DNA of 64,000 nt from Chlorocebus sabaeus (taxonomy: Eukaryota > Chordata > Mammalia > Primates > Cercopithecidae): positions 2,791,501-2,855,500 of the forward strand of contig NC_132904.1 of assembly GCF_047675955.1 (NCBI RefSeq), read 5' to 3'. A model generated the notes under the pieces. The model did no database searches and was not told the DNA's origin. It was given only the letters and a program-made list of their open reading frames with translations. Every line of letters begins with the position of its first letter. The first letter of the stretch is position 1. This document shows, piece after piece, positions 1-12,200 of this stretch. Made by a program: the position numbers and the translations under genes.

Positions 1-358
1 GCTGGGGGACAGCCACTAGATACTCAAAGCCCTTTTAAAACAACTTCAAGTAGCTTTAAAGAGCTACTGAAGCAAAATGGCAGAGCAAGTGGGAATTGAG
101 GGCCTCACAGCTCCATCACTTGTCCAAAGGTCTCACTCAGAGTAGGGGGTATCAGAGTCTCACACATGGGGAACGGGCAGTATTAAAGCACTACACGTTT
201 GCTACTGAAACCAACATATGAAACACGTACTTTTACTTTTCTATCACCCAGGTTGGAGTGCAGTGGTGCAATCACAGCTCACTATAGCCTCAAGCTCCTG
301 GGCCCCAGTGACCCTGGAACTACACAGTGCACTACCATGTCCAGCTAATTTATTATTT

Positions 359-515
359 TATCTTTTGAGACGGAGTCTCCCTCTGTCGCCCGATGGAATA
401 CAGTGGTGCGATCTCAGCTCACTGCAACCTCCTCCTCTCGGGTTTAAGTGATTCTCCTGCTTCAGCCTCCCAAGTAGCTGAGATTACAGGCACTGCCAAC
501 ATGTCCAGCTAATTT

Positions 516-570
<55 letters not shown>

Positions 571-692
571 TTCAAGCAGAAACGGGGTTTCACCATGTTG
601 GCCAGACTGGTTTGAACTCCTGACCTCTAGTGATCCACCCACCTTGGCCTCCCAAAATGCTGGGATTACAGGCGTGAGTCACTGTGTTCGGC
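359..692 (-). repeat. Alu nested inside another Alu, minus
   Basis: Starts at tttgagacggagtctccctc and ends ggcgtgagtcactgtgttcggcc. Its central A-rich region is expanded to (GT)24. Confidence 0.85.
521..568. repeat. (GT)24 microsatellite
   Basis: Uninterrupted GT run inside the middle A-rich linker of the nested Alu; likely polymorphic. Confidence 0.98.
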
Positions 693-931
693 CAGTTAAT
701 TTATTTGATTTTAATTTTTTGTAGAGATGGGGCTGTGCTATGTTGCCCAGGCTGGTCTCAAACTCCTGGACTCACACAGTCCTTCCACCTCAGCCTCCCA
801 AAGCATTAAGATTACAGGCATACGCAGTCCATACACAGCCAGGACTGGACTTTTTTAAACAAGCAGACAAGTAGACATTCACTCAGGAGAGACTTCAACA
901 GCAAAATCAGACTATTAACAACAAATCTTAC

Positions 932-954
932 CAGTGATTCTCCATCCCCGGATG
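932..954 (-). CDS. NAP1L4: NAP1L4 coding microexon (23 nt), encoding ASGDGESL
   Basis: Minus-strand sequence shows a pyrimidine tract, then TAG, then 23 nt encoding (A)SGDGESL, then GTAAG. The phase fits: the last G of the preceding exon completes the Ala codon, and the exon ends on a whole codon. It covers residues about 298-305 and contributes the flexible linker before the C-terminal part of the NAP domain. It is too short for an ORF scan to show. The next exon downstream is outside the window. Confidence 0.9.
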
Positions 955-3237
955 CTAGGAAAAAAAAAAAAGACAAAACATATTTAAGTTACAGTGACAA
1001 GTCCCAGAATTTTAAAGCCCACAGAGGAGGAAGTTGTGCTGGTAGACAAAATGTAACATTTTTCACCTTGAGGTTTAAACTAGAAATCCCCAAAGCCTTG
1101 CATCTCCTGACAGACATCGTCGCAAGCTCCATCCACCACTTCTGAAGCTGGCCTGAGTGCCTCTATGCCCCCCTCCCCTCTCCTCCATCACGTGCCATGG
1201 GCTGGCACTCAAGCTTGAGAAAATCATTTTGAGAGGGTTAATATATTAACAGGAGGAAAGGCAAACAGCCCCTAGGCTATGGCCATGTGGCCATTCAGTG
1301 CATTTGTGCTTTATGGGGAAATTTAACTCATGTCCTGCAGAACTATACATGATGGTGCAGGAGAGAAAAAGAAAGTCCTTAAGCCTTATAAGCTGTGAGT
1401 GTTACTAAGGCATTGCATCTCAGCGAGGCAGAAACTGCATTTCTAACTGTTTGGAGAGTGCTGAAATGCCCACCAGTGCCCCCTGTAGAGTGGCGCAGCT
1501 CCTCAGTGAAAGCTGATGCTTAGATGACCTAAGCACACCAAGACAGACAGGGACTTCTAACCACACTCAATGAAGCCATGCAACATTCAAATGGTACACG
1601 ATCCAACCCCCTGATTTTAGAGACATTTACTACAAGACCCTGACCTTCATCAGGAGTTGAATGTTTACTCTGCTTAGTCTCATACCTGCCTTTTCAATCT
1701 TCACTGGGCTCTTCTGAGTCTCTCTTCCCATTAAGCGACCACAACCCTGGCAGCACTTGCTGTTTGCTGCTGACACATGAGCGTTGGGTGTGTAAACACC
1801 ACCCATGAGCAAGGCAGAGCTCCCAAGCCTCGGTGTGCCAGCATCACCCGGGGGTTTAAGACATGGGTTAGGGGCATGGCTGGGTGTCTAAACGATGGAG
1901 CAGCATGCTCCCCAGGGCACTCTGGCCGGGGTCATGAATCAGCACAAGGATTCTCAGCACTCATACTTCTGGACTGGCTTTGTAGCTTTAAGGACAAAGA
2001 CGGAGCTGGACTCACTAGCTAATGCCTCCTTCACTTCATACCACAGGAGTTCATTTTGTCTGTTCCTTCACTACCCCATTACCTACTCCCTACCCATCCT
2101 CAATTTTTTTCATAGCACTTACCATATGGTATTATGTGTTTGATTACTTTAAAAGTGGCTTTATTGATGGGATTGTATACCACAAAAGGCATACACTCTA
2201 AATGTACAACTTTATGACTTTCAGTGTGTTAACTTTAGAGTTGTGCAACTATACCATAAAAGTTTTAGAACCTACAGTAAAAAAAAAACCCTTAAAAATT
2301 CCCTTGAGTCCACTTTCAACTCCATTTTTATCCTAAAAATTATTATTATTATTATTTTTTGAGGCGGAGTCTTGCTCTGTCTCCCAGGCTAGAGTGCAGT
2401 GGCACAATCTCGGCTCACAGCAAGTTCTGCCCCCTGGGTTCACGCCATTCCCCTGCCTCAGCCTCCCCAGTAGCTGGGACTACAGGTGCCCACCACCACG
2501 CCTGGCTGATTTTTTGTATTTTTAGTAGAGACGGGGTTTCACCATGTTAGCCAGGATGGTCTCAATCTCCTGACCTCGTGATCCACCCACCTCGGCCTCC
2601 CAAAGTGCTGGGATTACAGGCGTGAGCCACCTCGCCCAACAAAAAATTATTTTTAAATCAGTTTTAAGAAAACTTCCTACAAAAAGTCAGTGATTCCAGA
2701 AAGTAAAGCCCCCTGCTTCACGGTGAATTCACAATCTCCAATATGCCCAACCCAAATGTCTAAAAGGAATCTTGTAAAAGAAAATGAAATGTAATATCTA
2801 ATTTTATGACTGCTCTCATTCCCCAAACCATATATATTTGTATCTTCTATATTCAAAGTCTAACTGCAGAAAATAGGCACCACAATTAAAATAACGAACT
2901 GAACTCTGAAGGGTAGCTTGACAAACAAGGGTGCTAAGCTCAGAAACAAAATCAAAAAAACACTCAGATTGGAGAAGAGAGCTGCCCTGTGGCCCCACAT
3001 ACAAACACTAACTGATTATCTGCAGCAGGGGATGGCATCTCTTCACTTCAAATTATGTTTTTGTTCATGGAAACTAAAGAGAATATGGATATTTTAACAC
3101 TGACAAGTAGTTTGAACTTCACATTCTCTCATGATTAGGAAATTATATGAAAAATCCCAAGTAATTTACTCTCAAAATCAACTGGTCAATCTTTACTAGT
3201 TCAAAGGTCTCATCTTTATTTTACCACTTAGGAAAAT

Positions 3238-3277
<40 letters not shown>

Positions 3278-6200
3278 ATGGAAGCAGCTTCCAAGCTGTG
3301 ATTCTGCCAATGTTTTTCAAAACTGAAAGTCCCAACTACTTGTTTCTCACAATATATAAATTCCAAAAACTTCTATCAAACTGTGCATAAAATAAAATTA
3401 CGAGAAAAGGGGTTGACTAAGCAGATGATCCAAAAGCGGCACAACTAGAACCAGCGTACAGCAGTAACGGGTACCTGGAGAGCAAACTCAGCAGCTCTCC
3501 GAGGCTGGGAGTGGTCTCTGGGGGGTGCAAAACAGACACAACAGAGGGGCAGAAATGCCAACTGGTGGAGAAGGGTGCTTCAGGTGAGGAAGCAGCCCAG
3601 GTGCAAACACTCTATTCAGTTTTATTAAAACAGAACTGCAAGTTTTTGCCTGGGCTGCAGCCAAGCAGAGCAAAGCTCTTCTGTTTCCTGCAGAAGATGA
3701 CAATCATACTCTTACTGTCCTAGCTACCTCTGCCCGCCACAATAAACTTGCCAGCGCACCAACAGAACAGCCTGGGACACAGCAATGTGCCCCTACTGAC
3801 CACACTTGCCTGAAAGAACAGGACTAAAGTCTCTGGGTGTTAGGAATCTATCAGGTGACCAAAATTATTTTATACAAGTACATAATGAATATTAACCACC
3901 AACAGACTTGCCTTTCAGTGGATTGAAGAAGTTGAAAAAGGACTCATTGGGTACTTGTTTCGTAATTGTTCTAACAGTGCCTCGACCCTTATGCTTCTGC
4001 TTTTTCTTGATGGTTTTGACAGTAACATTCTTTCCTTTCTTCCAGTCAATGGTACACCTACCAGGACAAGACAGCTGTCATGAACACACAATCCATGAGA
4101 AAAATCCATTACAAATGCAGGCAGGAAGCAAACCACAGCTCTATGCCAAACCTGGAAAACTAAATAAAACCAATCTGCAAACCAAATACAATGGCCCATG
4201 AAGTTCATCTGGAGGTTGGCAAAAGAGAAATGGCCTGGTCCTCTTTCAACTTGGGTGTGACCACTGCCTCAAACTTCAGACTTCTGGAACAATGGTATTA
4301 TTTTCCCAAGACATTTCATCAGGACTCTGAAATGTGTATTCTGTGGCAAAGCCCTTGTGTCAGGTCTGCATGATGCTCAAGAACTTGTCCTCGGCTTCCC
4401 AAGGAAGCAGGAGTTGCTGCTGCTGTTCAAGGCAGCCAAGTGAGCAGAACAAGCTGAAAAAAGGAAATAGGTGGCCACTGGGAATCTTGACGGCCAGTGC
4501 AGACCACTCCAGCCCCAGGGAGGCTGGCAAGGGCTGAGCACAGCACGCTCTCTTAACACACAATCACCATGGACCCAGGAAACACCTGGCAGATCTCAAT
4601 ACTGCCCGCTTAAGAACATGCTTGGAAAGGCCAGGCCTTTTTCTCACACGATGGCCTGGCCCTGGAAAATCATTTTTCTAAATTACTCCAGCAGGATTTC
4701 AATAAAGTCCTGAATTAACAATTAGTACTTAGTTCTGGTAAATAAACTTAATTGTTTCAAGTCAAGACTAAAACCATTTCTCAGTCAATCCAACCTGGAG
4801 AAATTAATTCTAAACCAAATTCTCTCTTTAGTGATTTATAAAGCCTGAAATCAGTGAGTCAAACAACAGCTATGCTGCCCCCACCTATCTCCAAAGCAAT
4901 GAGCTGACAGCCTTGGACTCAGACTCATTCATTCAATAAGTATTTATTTGCTGAGGGTAATCCATGAATTCAATTTTAAGAACTTCAATTCATGATGTCT
5001 AGAGAACCCAATACTTTCATTAAAATGAAGAAACCGAGCACTATCCCAAAGGCTTGCACGTGCAACCATGTGACTCATTTCCCAGGTTCAGCCACCATCT
5101 CCAAGTCCTGCACTACAAGCATTCCCAAACTGAAAGACTATTGAAATATCCATCTACCAGGCTTTTAAGCAGACTCAAGACTGTACTTTACTCCTTACCT
5201 CTATCTTACCCATCAAGTTACAAAATTATCTCTTGATTTTGTTTCAGAAAAACAAGGTAGAATGACATTTTCTTACCCGTCACAGTCCACAATCTCAGGA
5301 CCTTCAAAGGAAAAGGGATCAGCCTTATCTGGTTCTGATTTCATCTTGTAGGTTTTTGTCAGGACTGAGTTGGTAAAGTAGTCGTTGGGTTCAAAGTGGA
5401 ACTCTAACACAAAAGACTAAAAGCAGAAACTCAGAGTAAGCACCAGTTAAAATCGAAAAATAACGAGGACAGATTGCTTGGAGTACACAACACTGACTAG
5501 AAGCTATTTTGGGAAAGCTCAACAGATAGGGCCATGGAACGAGAAAAACTTCTCCATTGCAAAAAAGGCCAGCATGAAGTTAAAAAAAACAAATGATGGA
5601 CTGGAGGGAAATACCTATTCAGTTCATGAGTAGGGGCATGTCCCGCTCCAACGCCTCCTCACCAATAGGGGTCAAGCTCTCCTAAAGAATCCTAGCTTCT
5701 CTTAGCTGCTCCCAACCCTTGCTTCCTGGAAGGAGGGAAGGTGACTAGGGGAAAGTAGGGGCACCAGCAGTCCATCCTCCTCCTCTCCTTTTCCGCTCAG
5801 CCTAAGCCCCAGCCCCCAACCTGCTGGGAGAAGCCAGGGTCTGTATTCTGTGCTGTGCAGTAAAAGCAGTGACCCACAGCTTTTCTCCCGGGAGGTGGGT
5901 GGGAGAAAAGGACAAATCTCTACAAGAAAGCATGCTTACAAAGCATGCTACAGACCTGGAAGAGAGGTAAGCACACCGGGAAAAACGATGCAAACACGAA
6001 TGCAGGCATAGGTAACATCCAACAGCAGCAACAAGGCATTTATGCTCACAAGTAACAAAACACAAGAACACCAAAATGAGATGCCTTTCTTTGGGGCAAA
6101 ATGTATAAAAATATGTAGACCCAGCCAGGATTTTGGGGTACTGGGCACACTCATGTACTGTCAACAGATTTTATGAAGGACAGTTTGGCAATATCAAAAA

Positions 6201-9200
6201 AATAATAAAATAAAAAGGCATATTCCCTGACTCAATAATTCCATTTTGAGGAATTTCTTCAATTTGAGAAAAATACCTGGATGATGCATTGGAATGTGCA
6301 AAGACATTTTACCTCATCCCTATTTATAAAAGAAAAACTTGGAAGATGAAAAAAAAACTTGGTCGAGTAATTTATAGACAGTTTACAAGACCAATTCTGC
6401 GCTCAGACAGCCTGGGTTCAAATCCCATCTCTGCCTTCAGTGCTGGGCAATTCGCAGAAGCTACTCAATGTCTCCGTGCTCTGCTTTCCTCCATTGCCAA
6501 GGCCAATGGAGAGCTCCTAGCCAGATCCTGCTGTCATCCCTTCTAGAAACTGGAAATAACTCTCTCCCTCTCTAGGAGCTGCCTTGACAGTTAATCTAGA
6601 CGACTTAGAACAGAGCCGGGTTTATGGACAACGCTGGTTAAACGTTAGCTGTTTCCATTTTCATTGTAATGGTAAAACCATCAATGGAGGGGAAATTAAG
6701 AGGACTAAAAAAAAAAAAAAAAAAATACAGTAATAATTTCCTCAAAAAAAGTTTATACATTCAAACAAATCACTTGCACAAAGGAGAACTGAAAAAGTAA
6801 CTTCCAAAGAAAGGTGGAGGAGGAGAGGGGGGCCATGAGGGCTTAGGAAGTCAGGATCAGGGAGACAGTCTAGTTGGTTTCTAGAAGCGATGACAGCAGG
6901 ACCTGGCTAGGAGCTCTCCACTGGCCTTGGCAAGAGCAAAGGAAGCGGGTAGGGCACTGCAGATGAACCACACAAAGGAAAGGCCAGTCACTTGCCTGGT
7001 AAGTCACAAGGAAAGGAAGAGGCAGCTACAGGGAATCAGCATCAAATAAAATGCCAATTTCTCTCCCAACCCTCCAGGGCTTAAAAAAAACAACAACAAC
7101 ATAAAGAGGGAAGGCAAGCAGCCAACCAATGGAGAGACTGCTGTGATCCCAGAACCGTTTAAGGCTGTGACCACAGTGTGGACAACCAACGCAGGGCATG
7201 GGATGACCCCAATAATACAAATAGTATTATTAGACTTGTGGTCCTTCACCATGTCCTACTCATTTTTTCCCCTCCTTTTTACTTTCTCTTTTAAAGACCA
7301 GTTCTCTCTCTGTTGCCCAGGCTGGTCTCGAACTCCCAGGCTCAAGCAATCCTCCACTTTGGCCTCCTAAAGTGCTGGGATTACAGGCATGAGCTACCAC
7401 ACCCAGCCTACTTTTCTATAGACAGATTCATATTTCTTCCTATTTTCCTTTTTTCTCTCCCCTCTGACTTTGTTCAGTCAAGAGTAACCCAAAGACAACT
7501 GAAGATGATTCAAGAAAGTGTTTTAACTGCCCAAATGAAAAGTGGCTTGAAGATAAGACTGCTTAATTCACACAGGCACTACAGTCAGGCAAGCCACAAA
7601 TATGCTAACTATGCTCAATCTTACAAGCAACTAAAGAAATGTAAAATTAGGCAGGGCCTAAGTGGCTCATGCCTGTAATCCCAACTGAACGACCTTTGGG
7701 CCTTCTAAAGCTTCATCTTCTTTCACTCAGTAAGTACACTGAAAGGAATCTAAACTAAATAAATTAACAAACATTTAATTTAACACAAATTTGGGTTCAA
7801 GTATGCTGATCATAATGCAACAATTTACAATGGGGGAGGTGGTGCATGCAGCAGAATGTTAAAACATTTTATAGCCAATGGCGGCAGTAACAACTATTCC
7901 CCCAGCCAAGCCTGTGTGATGTGACAGCAGGGTGACACTGTGCACACACCATGTGGTGTGGCAGAAGCCATGTGGCACACGTGTGCACTGTGTGTCCAGG
8001 TGGGCAAGTGCTCAAGGGAAGGGAATGAGGCATCGTGGGGAGCTGCAAAAACACCAGCCAAGACTCATTTTGAAGTTTTATTTCTCTTTATAACTTAAAA
8101 TGCCTCAGACGCTTCATAATAATTTTACAAAGGAAAAAGAGTATGGGGAAACTCACTAAGCTGCTGATATTTACTTATAGAAGACAGATTTGTACGGTGT
8201 TCTTTACACTTGCCCGTATTTTCTACATATGACTTTTATAATAGGGAAGTAAAAAGAAAAAAAGATTACTGGTCCACAGTCTACCACAACCAGAGCTCTA
8301 GTCTATGAGTCACCATGAGATGGAGGAAAATAAGACGACAGGCTAAGAAAGAAAGAAAATTGACCTAGGAAATCATCCAACAGGTGTCCAATAAGAAAAA
8401 AGAGGCTGGGTGTGGTGGCTCACACCTGTAATCCCAGCATTTGGGAGGCTGAGGTGAGCAGATCACAAGGTCAAGAGATTGAGACCATCCTTGCCAACGT
8501 GGTAAAATCCCGTCTCTACTAAAAACACAAAAATCAGCTGGGCGTGGTGGCGCACACCTGTAATCCCAGCTACTCGGGAGGCTGAGGCAGGAAAATAGCT
8601 TGAACTCGGGGAGGCGGAAGTTGCAGTGAGCCGAGATCATAGCACTGTACTCCAGGATGGCGACAGAGTGAGACTCTGTCTCAAAAAATAGTAATAATAA
8701 AAAGAAAAGAAAAGAAAGGAGAAAAAAAGGAACTAACCCAAAGGAGAAAAAAAGTTAATTGAGTCTGGATGAATTAAGTACAAGGAAAGCACACACAGAA
8801 CCTTAAAGCACCACACACTCACACCATGGGGAAGAGAATGCACACCATAAGGGCAAACTAGGCAGACGTGCCCAGGCGGCTCCCAGGGGCCCTGTGATAA
8901 AGTCTAAACAGAAGAGATGCAAGCCCAGGAAGAAGGACCTGCTATGACCCACATGGGACAGGGAAGATGGGGTGTCCCCTCTGGAAGCAGCCCCTAACTG
9001 GTGAGCAGGCATCACTCCTGACTCCCAGTGCCCCACCTGGAGAGAGACACCCGAATGTCACCTTCCATAGTGGAAAACAGACAGGAAAAAGTAGAAGGGA
9101 CAGATACAGGTGGATCCACTGCCTGCCCCTGCTGCTGCCCCAGGCATTACTTGCAGCACTTGCAGTGAAGAAATTCTACTCCTAGTGGCCCCTGTCCATT

Positions 9201-12200
9201 AGCCCGGGCCCCAATACTGAAGAAATCCCACTCCTAGCGGCCCTCATCCATTAGCCTGGGCCCCAGTGCTGAGATGGGGAGGAAGGAAGACACTGGTGAC
9301 TGGTCCCAGGTCCCGACCACCATCACCCACCCGCAAGATCCCTAACCCACAGCCTGTCATGCAGCATTTGTCTCCAAGACCTGAAACTGAAAGCCACCAG
9401 TCAGTCAGTCATGTGTCGCTGGAAATGCTATTGCACCGGAATGGAACCCATTAGCTATAGCCAGGCGAACAGGTTAACGAACAGTGCTCCCTGGAGAACC
9501 AGGCTAGGATGAGACAGCCTGGGGAGGCTATCTGAAGATGAGCATGTTTCCTCAGATAAAAGTAAGGGCTGACCTAGTCAAGCTTGTCTTACCAACTGGC
9601 AGGCTGATCCATGCCACTAACATTACTACTGCAATGATACACCAAAGCAAGTATATTGGAAAGATTTGTTTCAGGACAACTCAAAGAGCAGGAAAACATT
9701 TTTCAGTCTTTGTGCTTTTTTTTTTAGGGTAAAACCTGGTAGGTTCAGATTTCCGAATAAGTGCTGTTCATATGTATACATAGCTCCCATCTTTTTAAAC
9801 GTTAAAAATATACATTAGATGCATGCAAACTTGAGAGACACTTGGGAAAAGAACAGTATCATCTCCAACCAACCAAGTAAACAAACAAACTACAAGACTG
9901 AGGGCGGGCACAGTGGACAGCACCACCACAGCCCAGGAGTTGCAGTCTGACTCCTGCGTTGGTGCCCACCTGGCTGTAGGGTCTGGAACATCACACGGTC
10001 GGCATCACTGTCAAATCATCCAGCACAGTCTCACGACTACAGTGCCAAGCATGAGACAGAAAGGCAATGGGATCCCCGTCTAACTCTCAGGGAGCAAAGA
10101 GACAATGCGGTACTCAGTCTAACTGTTGGAGAGCTGTCTTGCCCAGGGCTGCCCAGCAGATGAGTGGCTAAGTGTGGGTTTTGCGGGTTTCTTGTCCCGG
10201 CTCCAAGTTTTTCCATCTTTGTGGACTGACTCTGATGCCAGGTCAAGTCAGTACTCACCATAGGCTGTCCAGGGTCAGAAAACTTCACTTTAATATCCTG
10301 CAGGTGTTTCAAGATTGGTTCATCATATTCCTAATCAAAAAGAGAAAAAAAATTCCAATCGGCTTTTAAAAAACAGCACATCTCTCCCCAAGCATCGTGG
10401 CTGCATGGGCTCCCAGATGCTGCATAACTAGCCCTACTGGAATTCTGTCCTTGTCAAGTAATAACTCCCAGGAAGAAACCCAAACTTATTCACCAACTCC
10501 CTGTCATTGAGAAGCAGCACCAAGGTGTCCCCTTTCCCTAGTATGGAGCAATGGTGGGTGTCACTGACAGCGAAGGGCTGACACCCGCCTGCCTGCAATA
10601 CTGGGGCAAGGGCCTTCACTGCTTTCCTGCCACCAGCTGCCACTGCACACAGAGATCAGAAATGCTACCAACCAAGACTGTTGAGGAGACAGAGCAGAAG
10701 CCTGGAAGTCAGAAGAGAAGGCTAGATCAGCTACAGCTGTGGCAACCAGCTTCCCCACCTGTGGCAATAAAGTTGTGCACGCCTTAACAATGGGGGCACC
10801 TCCTGAGAAACACACCGTTAGGCAATTCGGCGTGCGATCATCAGAGCATACTTACACAAATCTAGACACTGCAGCCTACTATCCACTATTGCTCCTGCAC
10901 TACAAACCTGTACAGCTTGTGACTGTACTGAATACTGGAAGCAGCTAGTGATGGTAATTATTTGTGTATCTAAACACAGAGAACGTACAGTAAGAATACG
11001 GCATCATAATCTTACAGGACCGCCATCCCATATGCTGTCTGTTGTGACCAAAATGTGTAATGTGGCTCATTACTCACTATACATACGGTCACTTATTTTT
11101 TTTTTTTGAGACAGTCTCGCTCTGTCGCCCAGGCTGGAGTGCTATGGTGCAATCTCAGCTCACTGCAAGCACCGCCTCCCAGGTTCATGCCATTCTCCTG
11201 CCTCAGCATCCCGAGTAGCTGGGACTACAGGTGCCCGCCACCACGCCCGGCTAATTTTTTGTATTTTTAGTAGAGATGAGGTTTCACCGTGTTAGCCAGG
11301 ATGGTCTCCATCTCCTGACCTCGTGATCCACCCACCTCGGCCTCCCAAAGTGCTGGGATTACCGGCATGAGCCATCGCGCCCAGCCACACGCGGTAACTT
11401 CTTTAAGGACAGTTATACAGAGCGTGTCTCAGATCTAACTTGTAGGCACCATGGAAGAGTGTACAATTCTTATCAGTCTGTATCATTTTACAAGTGGTAT
11501 TTCTTTAAACTCAGAGTTTGCTGATACCTGTCAGCTTAGAAGGTTCAAGTGAGGAAAGTCAGAAGAGGAATGGAAAGACCTGAATCCTCATAAACACGCA
11601 CTGGCAGCAGGTGCTTTGTTTGTAACATTACAGTCGCTTCTTTACCCCCGAAGTCTGGGCACTGAACCTCAAAATGTCTTGAAGTTCCATTAAGTTTTTC
11701 TTAAATCATTTTTTCCCTTTTTTAGTTCTATGTAACAACTGTACTAATTTATGGGACACAGTGACATTTTGATGCACATATACAATGTGTAATAAATCAG
11801 GACCATCACCTCATTTATTTTTGAACATTCAAAACCCATCCTCTAGCTTTCTGAAAATACACACTAAATTATCGTTAGCCACATTCACCCTACAGTGCTA
11901 CAAAACACCAGAACTTACTCCTCCAATCTAGCGCTGACTCTGTGTCCAACAACGGGCCTGTCCCTGTTTATTCTCCCCTCTCTCTCCCTCTAAGCCTTTA
12001 ACAACTCTGCTTCGGAGCTGTTTTTGTAGCTCCCACATGAGTGTGAACATGAGGTGTTTCCCTTTCTGTGCCTGACTTTCCATTAAGTGAGTCTTAATTT
12101 TCAACTCTTTTGACATTATAGAAAAAACAAAAACAGTGACAAAAAGATACCTGCAAGTATTTAGACAAAAAGTAACCCAAAGGCAGTTGTAAAATGGGCC

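Larger units (their letters stand above)
235..841 (-). repeat. Old Alu (AluJ-like), minus, split by a second Alu
   Basis: Outer halves 235-358 and 693-841 read as one diverged minus-strand Alu (gttgcccaggctgg..., caaagcattaagattacagg) interrupted by the Alu at 359-692. Confidence 0.75.
5417..10258. other. NAP1L4 intron with repeats listed separately; gaps unassigned
   Basis: The stretches 5417-6030, 6660-7290, 7690-8400 and 8735-9900 show no exon or confident repeat. From human gene maps this intron is roughly where an H/ACA snoRNA (SNORA54) hosted by NAP1L4 might lie. I could not place its two hairpins and ACA box. Confidence 0.4.

Noticed and set aside
521..724. Cys/Val-repeat open frame
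   Set aside because: Pure translation of the (GT)24 run and Alu sequence.
3240..3279. CRISPR-like or other regularly spaced array
   Set aside because: Only simple microsatellites and a 10-bp minisatellite exist in the window; no spaced direct repeats, and the DNA is mammalian.
5417..10258. Expected intronic snoRNA (SNORA54-type H/ACA)
   Set aside because: I looked for paired hairpins, an H box and a 3' ACA on the minus strand but found no candidate I could defend. A covariance-model search would settle it.
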